Source: Ignavibacterium sp.
GTDB taxonomy: Bacteria; Zixibacteria; MSB-5A5; GN15; PGXB01
Assembly: GCA_020724775.1 (NCBI GenBank)
Contig: DYGG01000005.1
Location: 1-44,155, forward strand
Length of the DNA stretch: 44,155 bases
Reading direction: 5' to 3'
The notes below the pieces were generated by a model. It was given only the letters and a program-made list of their open reading frames with translations. It did not search any database and was not told the DNA's origin. Numbering within the stretch: the first letter of the stretch is position 1; each line of letters begins with the position of its first letter. The position numbers were made by a program, and so were the translations under genes. This document shows, in pieces, positions 32,806 to 41,417 of this stretch.

Positions 32806-33975
32806 TTGAAATCGATATATCTTGATTATAATAGCACCACGCCACTTGATGAGCGGGTACTGGAAGCGATGCTTCCCTATCTGAAAGAAAAATACGGCAA
32901 CGCCAGTTCTATACATCATTTCGGCCGAGAAGCCAAAGCCGGCATTGAAGAAGCGCGGGAAAAGGTTGCCGCGGTGATTGGGGCGGAGCCATCGGAGATA
33001 TATTTCACCTCGGGGGGAACCGAGGCCGACAATATAGCATTAAAAGGGGTGGCCTACCAGCGCAAAGGAAAACGCGAGCATCTGGTGATCTCTTCGATTG
33101 AGCACCATGCCATATTGGAATCTGCCCGGGCGTTACAGAAAGACGGATTTAAAGTTAATTTTGCCGACACAGATAATCTTGGCATTGTGACGGGCGAGAC
33201 CCTGCAGCGGTTGGTAACTGAGCAGACTTCAATTGTCTCGATAATGCATGCCAATAATGAGGTAGGCACTATTCAAGATATCAAAGGGCTCGCGGCGCTG
33301 GCGCACGCCAAAGGAGCATTGTTCCATACCGATGCCGTGCAATCGACCGGAAAGATTAATGTCAATGTCAAAGAACTGGATATCGATTTGCTTTCGCTGT
33401 CGGCGCACAAAATCTACGGACCAAAAGGGGTGGGCGCTCTTTTTATCCGCAAGGGAATCAAGATTGCCCCGCTCTTTCATGGTGGACATCATGAAAAGGG
33501 GAGAAGAGCCGGAACCGAAAATGTCGCCGGTATTGTCGGTCTGGGGCGGGCAATAGAGATTGCGGAGGAGATGCGGGAAAAGGAGCATGCCCGTCTGGTG
33601 TCGCTGGCCGACTTTTTTATAACGGAACTTCAGGATAAAGTGGCCGATGTTTTTCTCAACGGACCGAGAGATAATAACATGAGGGTGCCATCAACGGTAA
33701 ATTGCTCCTTCCAGGCGGTGGAGGGGGAATCGATAATATTGTCACTCGATATGAAAGGGGTGGGGGTCGCCTCCGGCTCGGCCTGCACTTCCGGTTCGCT
33801 GGAAGCGTCTCACGTACTGACGGCAATGAATGTTCCGCCGGAACTGGCGCAGGGATCGATTCGGTTTTCGTTCGGGAGATTTACCACCAAAGACGATTTG
33901 GATTATACGATTTCAGTTATTCCGGAAATTATAGAGAGGCTGCGGGCAATGTCGCCTCTTTATAAGGGCAAATAG
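32806..33975 (+). CDS. Cysteine desulfurase, NifS/IscS type
   Basis: This 389-residue PLP enzyme takes sulfur from cysteine as a protein persulfide, releasing alanine. PLP-binding Lys202 sits in SAHKIYGPKG, and the persulfide Cys327 lies in GSACTSGSLEASHV, the NifS/IscS (group I) form. IEHHAI at 98-103 and FHTDAVQSTG at 173-182 complete the cofactor site. The start is TTG at 32806 with GAGG upstream. The next gene, mnmA, needs a sulfur donor for tRNA 2-thiouridine, and pairing of a dedicated desulfurase with mnmA is known (B. subtilis YrvO-MnmA). No iscU/sufU scaffold gene is adjacent, so tRNA thiolation is a likely main use. A terminator separates the two genes. Confidence 0.95.
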   Translation: MKSIYLDYNSTTPLDERVLEAMLPYLKEKYGNASSIHHFGREAKAGIEEAREKVAAVIGAEPSEIYFTSGGTEADNIALKGVAYQRKGKREHLVISSIEHHAILESARALQKDGFKVNFADTDNLGIVTGETLQRLVTEQTSIVSIMHANNEVGTIQDIKGLAALAHAKGALFHTDAVQSTGKINVNVKELDIDLLSLSAHKIYGPKGVGALFIRKGIKIAPLFHGGHHEKGRRAGTENVAGIVGLGRAIEIAEEMREKEHARLVSLADFFITELQDKVADVFLNGPRDNNMRVPSTVNCSFQAVEGESIILSLDMKGVGVASGSACTSGSLEASHVLTAMNVPPELAQGSIRFSFGRFTTKDDLDYTISVIPEIIERLRAMSPLYKGK

Positions 33976-33997
33976 GAGTGAATTTAATAGGATAATC

Positions 33998-34024
33998 GGG
34001 GTCGATTGTCCGACCCCTTTTTTT
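33998..34024 (+). terminator. Rho-independent terminator abutting the mnmA start
   Basis: A perfect 7-bp GC-rich stem (33998-34004 with 34011-34017) with a 6-nt loop is followed by seven T (34018-34024). The mnmA ATG begins only 3 nt later, so the terminator occupies the place of an mnmA leader. Confidence 0.85.
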
Positions 34025-34027
34025 GTT

Positions 34028-35125
34028 ATGGCAAAGAAGGTTCTGGTAGCGGTTTCCGGCGGGGTCGATTCCTCAACGGCGCTGTTGCTTCTCAAGCAGC
34101 AAGGATATGACGTCGCCGCGGCACATATGAAACTTTGGGATTACGCCGATGTCGGTGGTGACATCCACTATGACGGGCGCTGCTGTTCGCTGGAAGCGAT
34201 AAACGACTTGCGGCTGATTTGCAACGACCTCAAAATCCCATTTTATGTTTTCAATTTCTCCCGTCAATTCCGGGAACGGGTTATCGAGAATTTTGTGGCG
34301 GAATATATGGCGGGACGAACCCCAAACCCCTGCGTGCTCTGCAATACCCATATAAAATGGGAAAACTTCCTGCAAAAGGCGCGAGAGATTGGCGCCGATT
34401 ACATCGCGACCGGGCATTATGCCATAGTCCAATATGATGAGTCGTCACAGCGATTTCATTTAAGAAAAGGAGTGGATGACAGCCGCGACCAGTCTTACGC
34501 TCTCTGGGGATTGACACAGGAGGCCCTTTCGCGCACGCTTTTTCCCCTGGGAACTCTGTGCAAGACTGAAGTTAGGGAACTGGCAAGAGAATTCCAATTG
34601 CGAAACGCCAATCGGGCGGAATCACGAGAAATCTGTTTCATTCAGGATGATGATTATCGACGGTTTCTACGAGAGTGGGAAGAAAAGCGCGGCAAAAGTT
34701 TTGTCGGAGGAGAAATCCAGGACGATCAGGGAAATAAGATTGGCGAGCACAGCGGTATTCCGTTCTTTACATTAGGACAGCGAAAGGGGCTGGGGATTTC
34801 CAACCCCACCCCGCTTTATGTTCATAAAATCGACCCGGTAACCAATGTGGTGAAGGTTGGCGATGAATCCAGGCTCTATTCCTTAGAGATGCCGGTAGGA
34901 GAAATCAACTGGTTATCGATAAGCGCACCGACTGAGACATTATCGGCGTCGATTAAAATCAGGTACCTCCATAAAGCGGCGCCCGGCAGAGTCATCCCCG
35001 CCGGACTGGATAAGGCACAGGTCGAATTTTTGGAGCCGCAGAGGGCAATCACTCCGGGACAAACGGCAGTATTCTATCGCGATGACCTGGTTCTTGGCGG
35101 CGGCATAATCAAAAAAAATAGTTGA
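34028..35125 (+). CDS. mnmA: tRNA-specific 2-thiouridylase MnmA
   Basis: MnmA adds sulfur to uridine 34 of tRNA-Lys, -Glu and -Gln using ATP. The 365-residue protein has the PP-loop SGGVDSS at 10-16, the catalytic cysteine motif NPCVLCN at 100-106 (Cys105 by alignment), ATGHYA at 127-132, RDQSYAL at 153-159 and the second cysteine in SREICFI (Cys203). GQRKGLGIS is in the C-terminal half. All key residues are intact. No Shine-Dalgarno sequence precedes the ATG; instead a terminator T-run ends 3 nt before it, so expression may depend on a leaderless transcript or on read-through. The desulfurase upstream probably supplies its sulfur. Confidence 0.97.
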   Translation: MAKKVLVAVSGGVDSSTALLLLKQQGYDVAAAHMKLWDYADVGGDIHYDGRCCSLEAINDLRLICNDLKIPFYVFNFSRQFRERVIENFVAEYMAGRTPNPCVLCNTHIKWENFLQKAREIGADYIATGHYAIVQYDESSQRFHLRKGVDDSRDQSYALWGLTQEALSRTLFPLGTLCKTEVRELAREFQLRNANRAESREICFIQDDDYRRFLREWEEKRGKSFVGGEIQDDQGNKIGEHSGIPFFTLGQRKGLGISNPTPLYVHKIDPVTNVVKVGDESRLYSLEMPVGEINWLSISAPTETLSASIKIRYLHKAAPGRVIPAGLDKAQVEFLEPQRAITPGQTAVFYRDDLVLGGGIIKKNS

Positions 35126-35150
35126 ATCGTTCCGGCCGGAGCGATATATA
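35122..35150 (+). promoter_or_regulatory. Promoter with palindromic spacer before the UPF0173 gene
   Basis: TTGAAT (35122-35127) and TATATA (35145-35150) have a 17-nt spacer. A 20-bp near-perfect palindrome (35126-35145, one G-T position, core TCCGGCCGGA) fills that spacer. The start near 35157 leaves a 33-nt leader with GGAGGTGA before the ATG at 35190. Confidence 0.55.
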
Positions 35151-35189
35151 AAAGATAGCAGTACCTAATTATCGATTCGGAGGTGAACT

Positions 35190-35870
35190 ATGCTGGAAGT
35201 CACATATTATGGACATAGTTGTGTCGCCGCTACCGACGGCACCCACAGGATTATAATTGACCCCTTTATTACCGGCAATCCTCAGGCAAATCTGAAGGCA
35301 TCGGATGTCAAGGTAGATTTCATCCTAGTGACGCATGGTCACGGAGACCATCTCGGTGATGCCGTGGAAATTGCCAAGCGGAATAAGGCTACGATAATCG
35401 CCCCCAACGAACTGGCGATATATGTCAGCAAACAGGGGGCGCAGGCGCATAATATGCATATTGGCGGCTCCCATGTGTTTCCTTTCGGTCGCGTCAAACT
35501 GACCATCGCGCATCACGGTTCGGCCGCCGGTGATGGTCTGGTCTATACCGGTAACCCCTGCGGTTTCCTGGTAACTATCGGCGGGAAGACCATCTATCAC
35601 TCCGGAGATACCGGGCTCTTCTACGATATGAAACTAATTGGAGAGATGAATCCAATCGATATCGCCTTCTTGCCGATTGGAGACAACTTTACTATGGGTA
35701 TCGAAGATGCGGTGAAGGCGGTAGAATTCTTAAGACCCAAAAAGGTTACCCCGATGCATTACAAGACCTGGCCCGTTATCGATACCGAACCAACGGAATT
35801 TGCATCGAAATTGAAAGGTACAGGAAGCGAAGTTATCATAATGAAGCCGGGTCAGTCGATTACGGTCTGA
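35190..35870 (+). CDS. UPF0173 family metal-dependent hydrolase (metallo-beta-lactamase fold)
   Basis: The 226-residue protein has the binuclear metal motif THGHGDHLGD at 48-57 (His49, His51, Asp53, His54), a further histidine block HHG near 109-111 and SGDTGLF near 137-143, in the compact form of the UPF0173/YtkL family. Its length and start (MLEVTYYGHSC) match the family closely. Substrate is unknown; relatives act on phosphodiesters or lactones in some cases. A textbook GGAGGTGA lies 5 nt before the ATG. It is followed 67 nt later by the AsmA-like gene with no terminator between them, so the two may be co-transcribed. Confidence 0.92.
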   Translation: MLEVTYYGHSCVAATDGTHRIIIDPFITGNPQANLKASDVKVDFILVTHGHGDHLGDAVEIAKRNKATIIAPNELAIYVSKQGAQAHNMHIGGSHVFPFGRVKLTIAHHGSAAGDGLVYTGNPCGFLVTIGGKTIYHSGDTGLFYDMKLIGEMNPIDIAFLPIGDNFTMGIEDAVKAVEFLRPKKVTPMHYKTWPVIDTEPTEFASKLKGTGSEVIIMKPGQSITV

Positions 35871-35937
35871 CGCCAGATTTGAAAATCGAAATTCCCTAAC
35901 CGGCAATGACTCAAGGAATGAAAAGCGGAGCATTAAT

Positions 35938-38379
35938 ATGAAGAAGTTTGGTAAGATCATTGGCTGGACGGTCGCGGTTATCGCCCTGATAATCATTCTC
36001 GGCATTGCCGGACTGGCGCTGTTCTTTCCCAAAGAGAAAGCCAAGGAACTTGCGATTGAAAAGATATCGACCGCACTGGAGCGCCGGGTAACAATTGAGG
36101 GAGTTTCTCTTTCGTTCTGGGGCGGGCTGGGAGTCTATCTTGAAGATATCAAGATTGATAATCCCCCCGAATTTGAACAGCCGTATCTGCTGACGGCGGC
36201 GGCTCTGGATGTTAAACTGAGCCTGATACCGTTGCTTTTCAAGAGAGTCGAGATTGATCAGGTGATTCTGGAAAAACCGGTCATTTTCATGCAACGTCTT
36301 CCGAACGGGACGGTCAATTTCAAATTTGGCGTGACCGAAGAAAAGACAAGCGGTACCGAGAGCCAAACTCCAGATGAAACCAAAGTCGCCGCTCTTGCGA
36401 TTTCCTTTGAAGATATTAATATCAACAGGGGGAGGTTGATATACCGTGACGATTCCTCACGCTTCGTAATCGATGCTAACGGGCTGGCTCTTCAATCGCA
36501 ACTGGAGATTCCCGGCGCAGAACTCTACAAGTCGCGCGGAAAATTGATGATAGACAGCCTGAAATATATTACAGCGAAGTCCAAACTGCCGGCAATGAAT
36601 TTGAATGTTGACTATGACGCCGCCATCGATATGAAGCAAAAGTCGGTGGTATTGTCGGATTCCAAAATAAAGGTCAATGGTCTGGAGTTTGACCTCAAAT
36701 TGGGAATACCGAATTTTCAGAGCCTGGCTTTTGTCAACGCTCAGATAGAGACAAAAAAAGCGGAGTTTTCGAGAATCATTTCACTTCTTCCGGAGACAAC
36801 CCGCTCCCGACTGGCGGAATATTCTCTGGCGGGCAGGCTCGACTTAATGGCGATGGCGCGATATAACAAATCGACCGTGCCGACCGTCAACTTCGAAGGC
36901 AAAGCCGAAGTAAGCGAGTTGGTCTTTTCGCAAAGAGGAATGGCCGGTGAGCTGACGGTCAAATCTCTTCTGGCGGAAGTGCGGAACGATTATCTGAAGA
37001 TGCAGTTGTCGGGGGGGACGTATGCCGGAAGTCCTGTCGAAGGCTACCTGACGGTCAATGGCTTCAAGAATCCGGTAATCGACGGTCGTTTCAAGGGGAA
37101 AATCGACCTGGCGCTGTTCAATCCTTTTCTCCCAAAAAATGGCGAACCAAAAATCGCCGGTCAGGCGGAATTTGATTTAGGCGCGCGCGGAAGCGCCAAA
37201 GACCTTACCGGACTCAAACTGGAAGGGAGCCTTCTTGTAAAGGACGGGAAGTACTCTGCCGCGACTCTGCCTGAGCCGATAGATAATTTTGATGCCGACA
37301 TTAGGATAACACCGGACAACTGGGTCATCAACAATCTTGCGGTAAAGTTTCCGTCGTCCGACATGGCCATTACCGGCAGTGTCAAAGACCCATTCCCATA
37401 TATCTTGCCAAAATATTCCGCAACGGGAAGAAAACCGGTGATGAATTTCACGATGACCTCGAATCGATTTGACACCGACAAACTTTTCCCCGAGGCTGTC
37501 CCGGGGTCAGGCGTCAATCGGGCGACATTACCAGCCGATTCGCTCCCACCGCTCCTCCTTCCGGATTTAAACGGGGTAGGACGGGCAAAGATTGATACCT
37601 TGATCTATTCAAAAGTGGAATTTACCCAAATAACCGGTGATATCGACATTAAGAACCGGGTTATATATGTGTCTAATGCCAGAGGAAAAGTTTATACCGG
37701 CAATGTCAATGGGGCGACAGAGATTGATTTGAATGACTTCAATAATCCGCGCTATACGGGGAATTTTGAAGCGACCCAGGTCGAAGCCAATGATTTCCTG
37801 ACCAGATTCACCAATTTCGGTGGCCACCTGTTTGGCAAGGTGAATCTCAACGGGGACTTTTCGGCGTCAGGTTGGGAACCAGAGCCGCTCATACAGTCGC
37901 TTTCTATGGACGGTCTGGCGGTATTTAATGAAGCCAAAATAGTCAACTTGAATCTTCTGACGGAACTGTCAAAGCAATTGAACTTCAAAATGCCCAGTGA
38001 AGAGGCGCTGAAAGATGCCGCAACGAAGTTTACGGTCAAAGATGGCCGGGTGCAGTTTGAAGGGATGAAATTCACCAGTCAATTAGGGGACTGGAATCTT
38101 CTGGGGTCTGTTGGTTTTGACGGTTCTCTTGATTATATAGGTGAGATACTTTTGTCGGAGAGGGTGACCGGGCAAATAATGTCGCAGCCGGGGGTTGTCT
38201 CCGGATTTGCCGCTCTGCTAAAAGAGAGCGGGAGCGGAAGGGTTAAGGTGCCGTTCCGACTGGGGGGAAGTTATTCGTCACCTCGTCTGTCTCTCGATTT
38301 TTCAGTGAAGGAGCAGATGAAAGACAATTTGAAAAATAAGTTTGACTCCGCCATTCAGAACCTCTTAAAGAAAAAGTAG
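35938..38379 (+). CDS. AsmA family protein
   Basis: The 813-residue protein has an N-terminal membrane anchor (about 8-30, AVIALIIILGIAGLALFF), then the AsmA N-terminal signature with VTIEGVSLSFWGGLGVYLED and KIDNPPEFEQPYLLTAAALD, and a long beta-rich periplasmic region closing with LSEKRV-like and SGRVKVPFRLGGSYSSPRL blocks, the usual AsmA C-terminus. AsmA-like proteins share the lipid-groove fold of TamB and are thought to transfer phospholipids between membranes. The tail ends in a basic helix (KNKFDSAIQNLLKKK). GGAG lies about 8 nt before the ATG. It is the second such protein in the window besides TamB. Confidence 0.88.
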   Translation: MKKFGKIIGWTVAVIALIIILGIAGLALFFPKEKAKELAIEKISTALERRVTIEGVSLSFWGGLGVYLEDIKIDNPPEFEQPYLLTAAALDVKLSLIPLLFKRVEIDQVILEKPVIFMQRLPNGTVNFKFGVTEEKTSGTESQTPDETKVAALAISFEDININRGRLIYRDDSSRFVIDANGLALQSQLEIPGAELYKSRGKLMIDSLKYITAKSKLPAMNLNVDYDAAIDMKQKSVVLSDSKIKVNGLEFDLKLGIPNFQSLAFVNAQIETKKAEFSRIISLLPETTRSRLAEYSLAGRLDLMAMARYNKSTVPTVNFEGKAEVSELVFSQRGMAGELTVKSLLAEVRNDYLKMQLSGGTYAGSPVEGYLTVNGFKNPVIDGRFKGKIDLALFNPFLPKNGEPKIAGQAEFDLGARGSAKDLTGLKLEGSLLVKDGKYSAATLPEPIDNFDADIRITPDNWVINNLAVKFPSSDMAITGSVKDPFPYILPKYSATGRKPVMNFTMTSNRFDTDKLFPEAVPGSGVNRATLPADSLPPLLLPDLNGVGRAKIDTLIYSKVEFTQITGDIDIKNRVIYVSNARGKVYTGNVNGATEIDLNDFNNPRYTGNFEATQVEANDFLTRFTNFGGHLFGKVNLNGDFSASGWEPEPLIQSLSMDGLAVFNEAKIVNLNLLTELSKQLNFKMPSEEALKDAATKFTVKDGRVQFEGMKFTSQLGDWNLLGSVGFDGSLDYIGEILLSERVTGQIMSQPGVVSGFAALLKESGSGRVKVPFRLGGSYSSPRLSLDFSVKEQMKDNLKNKFDSAIQNLLKKK

Positions 38380-38431
38380 GTTTTACTTTGGTTCAACTTG
38401 TCGGTTTAAGGCGCCGATACGTATCTTATAT

Positions 38432-39049
38432 ATGATTTTTAAGACCATATTAGAGGATATCCGCGCCATTTACCGCAATGACCCGGCGGCGCGGAACATA
38501 GAGTTTGTACTTTATCCCGGTTTTCACGCCGTTTTGGCGCATCGGTTTATACATCCCTTGCATAATCTGGGACTGCCTTTCATACCGCGGCTTCTTTCGC
38601 AAATAGTCCGGTTTTTCACCGGTGTAGAAATTCATCCTGGCGCGACCATAGGGCAAGGCTTTTTCATCGACCATGGCGCTGGAATTGTAATAGGCGAGAC
38701 CGCGGAAATTGGAGATAACTGCGTGATGTTTCATAACGTCACCCTCGGCGGAACCGGCAAGCATTCCGGGAAGAGGCATCCCACGATCGGAAACAGAGTG
38801 ATAATAGGCACCGGGGCAATACTCTTAGGACCGTTGACTGTCGGAAACAATGTAAATATAGGCGCCAATACCTTTCTTTATATGGTCGATATCCCGGACA
38901 ATTGTACCGTGGTCGGCACGCCCGGTGTTATTACCAGACTTGAAGGAAAGTCGGCTCATATTAAGCCCCAGAAGACAGTTGTCCCGGCCGAGCGGATCCT
39001 GAACGAATCATCGGTAATTCCGAACCAATTATCCCATCGAAATCAATAA
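38432..39049 (+). CDS. cysE: Serine O-acetyltransferase CysE
   Basis: CysE transfers acetyl from acetyl-CoA to serine, the first step of cysteine synthesis. The 205-residue protein is the short form: a helical N-terminus (1-60), then a left-handed beta-helix of hexapeptide repeats from about 68 to 165. The catalytic block is FFIDHGAGIVIGETAEIG with Asp80 and His81, and LGGTGKHSGKRHP (105-117) is the usual substrate loop. No Shine-Dalgarno sequence precedes the ATG (TCTTATATATG). It could feed cysteine to the desulfurase upstream, though cysK is not in the window. The C-terminal tail beyond 180 is poorly structured. Confidence 0.95.
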   Translation: MIFKTILEDIRAIYRNDPAARNIEFVLYPGFHAVLAHRFIHPLHNLGLPFIPRLLSQIVRFFTGVEIHPGATIGQGFFIDHGAGIVIGETAEIGDNCVMFHNVTLGGTGKHSGKRHPTIGNRVIIGTGAILLGPLTVGNNVNIGANTFLYMVDIPDNCTVVGTPGVITRLEGKSAHIKPQKTVVPAERILNESSVIPNQLSHRNQ

Positions 39050-39080
39050 CAGGCTTCAAAATAGCCGTCTGTGATGAGCA

Positions 39081-39103
39081 ATCTTTTTGTTTGACAAAAA
39101 GAT
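39081..39103 (+). promoter_or_regulatory. Operator-like inverted repeat over the proS -35 box
   Basis: A perfect 10-bp inverted repeat (39081-39090 and 39094-39103) has a 3-nt spacer. It contains TTGACA (39091-39096), the -35 box of the proS promoter, at its centre. Confidence 0.5.
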
Positions 39104-39118
39104 ATAAAATGCTATCAT
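39091..39118 (+). promoter_or_regulatory. Promoter for proS
   Basis: TTGACA (39091-39096) is followed after 16 nt by TATCAT (39113-39118). The start near 39125 gives a leader of about 29 nt containing AGAGGA before the ATG at 39154. Confidence 0.55.
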
Positions 39119-39153
39119 TTCGGGTTCTGTAATTCCGGAAAGTAGAGGAATAG

Positions 39154-40872
39154 ATGCGCTGGACGCAAACATATATACCGACATTAAGAGAAGTCCCATC
39201 AGAGGCGGAACTCATATCGCACCAGTACCTTCTTCGGGGCGGTTACATTCGCAAACTGGCCGCCGGGGTTTATATTTATCTTCCTTTGATGCAACGGGTT
39301 ATAGAGAAATTCAGCCGGATTGTACGGGAGGAAATGAATCGTGCCGGAGCGATTGAAATTACTATGCCGGTGTTGCATCCGGCTGAGGTTTGGCAACTTT
39401 CGGGTCGTTATAACACCGTTGGCAAAGAGCAGATGCGACTCAAAGACCGCCACGAACATGAATTGGTTCTTGGGGGAACTCACGAAGAGATAGTGACTTA
39501 TCTGCTTAAGGGAGAATTGAAAAGTTACAAGCAATTGCCTATCAATCTTTATCAGATTCAGGTGAAATTCCGGGATGAAATCAGACCCCGATTCGGTCTG
39601 ATGCGCGGCCGGGAGTTTATCATGAAGGATGCTTATACTTTTGACGCTGATGAAAAGTCTTTCGATGTTTCATATCAGAAGATGGTTGATGCCTATTTCG
39701 CGATATTTAAGCGGGCAGGTTTGGATACCAGAAAAGTTGAGTCTGACACTGGCGCCATGGGGGGCAAGGCGGCTCATGAGTTTATGCTGATAGTGGATAC
39801 TGAAGGAGGGGAGCAGAATCTTGTGTTCTGTGACCGGTGTGAATATGCCGCCAACATGGAAAAGGCTACTTTTAGAGAAGCCAATCCTCCGGCGCTCGAA
39901 AGTGAACTACATCCGGTGAAGGAAGTCGATACCCCCCAGGCATCTACGATTGAGGAAGTGACTGCCCTTCTTAAGGTTGAGGCAAAGCGTTTGGTTAAGA
40001 CTTTGATTTACCTCGGTGATGGCAAACCGGTGGCGGCGTTGATTAGAGGAGACCGTGGGCTTAATCTTACGAAGTTGAAAAATCATTTAGGGGTCAATGA
40101 GTTAGAAATGGCGCCCCCCTCAATAGTTGAAAAGATAACGAAATGTCCGGTCGGATTCGCCGGACCAATTGGTTTGCCTAATATTCCGATCATTGTTGAT
40201 AATGAAATCAGCCGGTTACGCAATTTTATAACTGGCGCCAACAAGTTTGAAAAACATCTGATAAATGTGAATTTAGGCAGAGACTTCAAAGCAACAGCGG
40301 TGGCTGATATTGTAGAGGCGCAAGCCGGAGAGAAATGCCCTCTATGTGAAGGATATCTCACTATAAAAAGAGGCATTGAGGTCGGCAATACTTTCATGCT
40401 GGGAACCAAGTACTCGGCTTCCATGGGGGCATTTTTCCTGGATGCCGAAGGGAACGAAAAACCGTTTATTATGGGTTCGTACGGGATTGGAATTACCCGC
40501 ACCCCCCAGGCCGCAATTGAAAAATATCATGACAGCAAAGGAATCATCTGGCCCAAGAATATAGCCCCGTATCTGGTGGAAATTGTCCCGGTAAATTATG
40601 AGAAAGAGGAACATAAAAAGGCGGCGGAACATATCTATAAGGAATTGGTTAATAATGATGTCGACTGCCTGCTGGATGACCGTCTGGATCGCGCCGGGGT
40701 GAAATTCAACGATGCCGACTTGATTGGTATTCCGGTGCGCATCACGATTGGAGAAAAGTCCCTAAAACAGCGTAGAGTGGAGATAAAGTACCGGGGTTCG
40801 GATAATGTTGAACTGGTTGAACTGGATGGAGTAGTGGCGGTAGTCAGGAAACTTCTTAGCCAGGTCAACTGA
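39154..40872 (+). CDS. proS: Prolyl-tRNA synthetase
   Basis: This 572-residue class IIa synthetase is the bacterial form with an editing insertion. The N-terminal catalytic part has ISHQYLLRGGYIRKLAAG (21-38), VLGGTHEEIV and FRDEIRPRFGLMRGREF (motif 2). The YbaK-like INS domain (about 235-390), which removes mischarged alanine, includes KTLIYLGDGKPVAALIRGDR. Motif 3 (IMGSYGIGITRTPQAAIE) and the anticodon-binding domain (about 475-572) close the protein. Two CXXC pairs (CDRC and CPLC) flank the INS domain, as in many bacterial enzymes. A clear AGAGGA lies upstream of the ATG, and the promoter overlaps a perfect palindrome. Confidence 0.97.
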   Translation: MRWTQTYIPTLREVPSEAELISHQYLLRGGYIRKLAAGVYIYLPLMQRVIEKFSRIVREEMNRAGAIEITMPVLHPAEVWQLSGRYNTVGKEQMRLKDRHEHELVLGGTHEEIVTYLLKGELKSYKQLPINLYQIQVKFRDEIRPRFGLMRGREFIMKDAYTFDADEKSFDVSYQKMVDAYFAIFKRAGLDTRKVESDTGAMGGKAAHEFMLIVDTEGGEQNLVFCDRCEYAANMEKATFREANPPALESELHPVKEVDTPQASTIEEVTALLKVEAKRLVKTLIYLGDGKPVAALIRGDRGLNLTKLKNHLGVNELEMAPPSIVEKITKCPVGFAGPIGLPNIPIIVDNEISRLRNFITGANKFEKHLINVNLGRDFKATAVADIVEAQAGEKCPLCEGYLTIKRGIEVGNTFMLGTKYSASMGAFFLDAEGNEKPFIMGSYGIGITRTPQAAIEKYHDSKGIIWPKNIAPYLVEIVPVNYEKEEHKKAAEHIYKELVNNDVDCLLDDRLDRAGVKFNDADLIGIPVRITIGEKSLKQRRVEIKYRGSDNVELVELDGVVAVVRKLLSQVN

Positions 40873-40883
40873 CGGCAAAGCAG

Positions 40884-40912
40884 TTGCGAAACGGGTGATT
40901 TTGGATTATATT
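40884..40912 (+). promoter_or_regulatory. Promoter of the rimP-nusA-infB operon
   Basis: TTGCGA (40884-40889) and TATATT (40907-40912) are separated by 17 nt, giving a start near 40919 and a leader of about 43 nt before the rimP ATG at 40962. No T-tract terminator was seen after proS, so read-through is possible too. Confidence 0.5.
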
Positions 40913-40961
40913 GACCAGTTATATTCTTAGCCATATCGGCTCAGGATAAACATTTAGAGAT

Positions 40962-41402
40962 ATGGAGCTGAAGAACAGAATAATGGAGCTTCTGGCCGCC
41001 CCTCTTTCGGACGAAGGTTTTGATATTGTGGAAATCAAACTTTCCCGTTTCCGAAAAGACAACCGCCTGCAGATATTCGTAGATTCCGACAACGGGGTCA
41101 GGCTTGATGATTGCGCGCGGTTATCGCGCCGCATTGAAACCATTATTGAAGATAATCAGGTTTTCAGCTCTCGCTACACTCTGGAGGTGTCGTCGCCGGG
41201 GTTGGACCGACCCCTTGTGACCGCCCGTGATTTCCGTCGCCGGGTGGGCGAGACCGTTCAATTGACCTTTAACGATTTGGATATAGCAGCGGTTAAGGGC
41301 GAAATTATTTCCGCGGATGATGTCATACTGGAACTAAAAATGTCCGAAGGCATCCGAAAAATCAATCTCGACCAAATTAAGATGGGAAAAATTCTTTTTT
41401 GA
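40962..41402 (+). CDS. rimP: Ribosome maturation factor RimP
   Basis: RimP helps assemble the 30S subunit, binding the S12 region. The 146-residue protein has the N-terminal alpha/beta domain with IVEIKLSRFRKDNRLQIFV (22-40) and LDDCARLSRRIE (48-59), the conserved YTLEVSSPGLDRPL at 72-85, and a C-terminal Sm-like barrel. Length is typical (about 150). It is the first gene of the conserved rimP-nusA-infB operon, and nusA starts 15 nt after its stop. Confidence 0.95.
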   Translation: MELKNRIMELLAAPLSDEGFDIVEIKLSRFRKDNRLQIFVDSDNGVRLDDCARLSRRIETIIEDNQVFSSRYTLEVSSPGLDRPLVTARDFRRRVGETVQLTFNDLDIAAVKGEIISADDVILELKMSEGIRKINLDQIKMGKILF

Positions 41403-41417
41403 TGGAGTAATGCCAAG

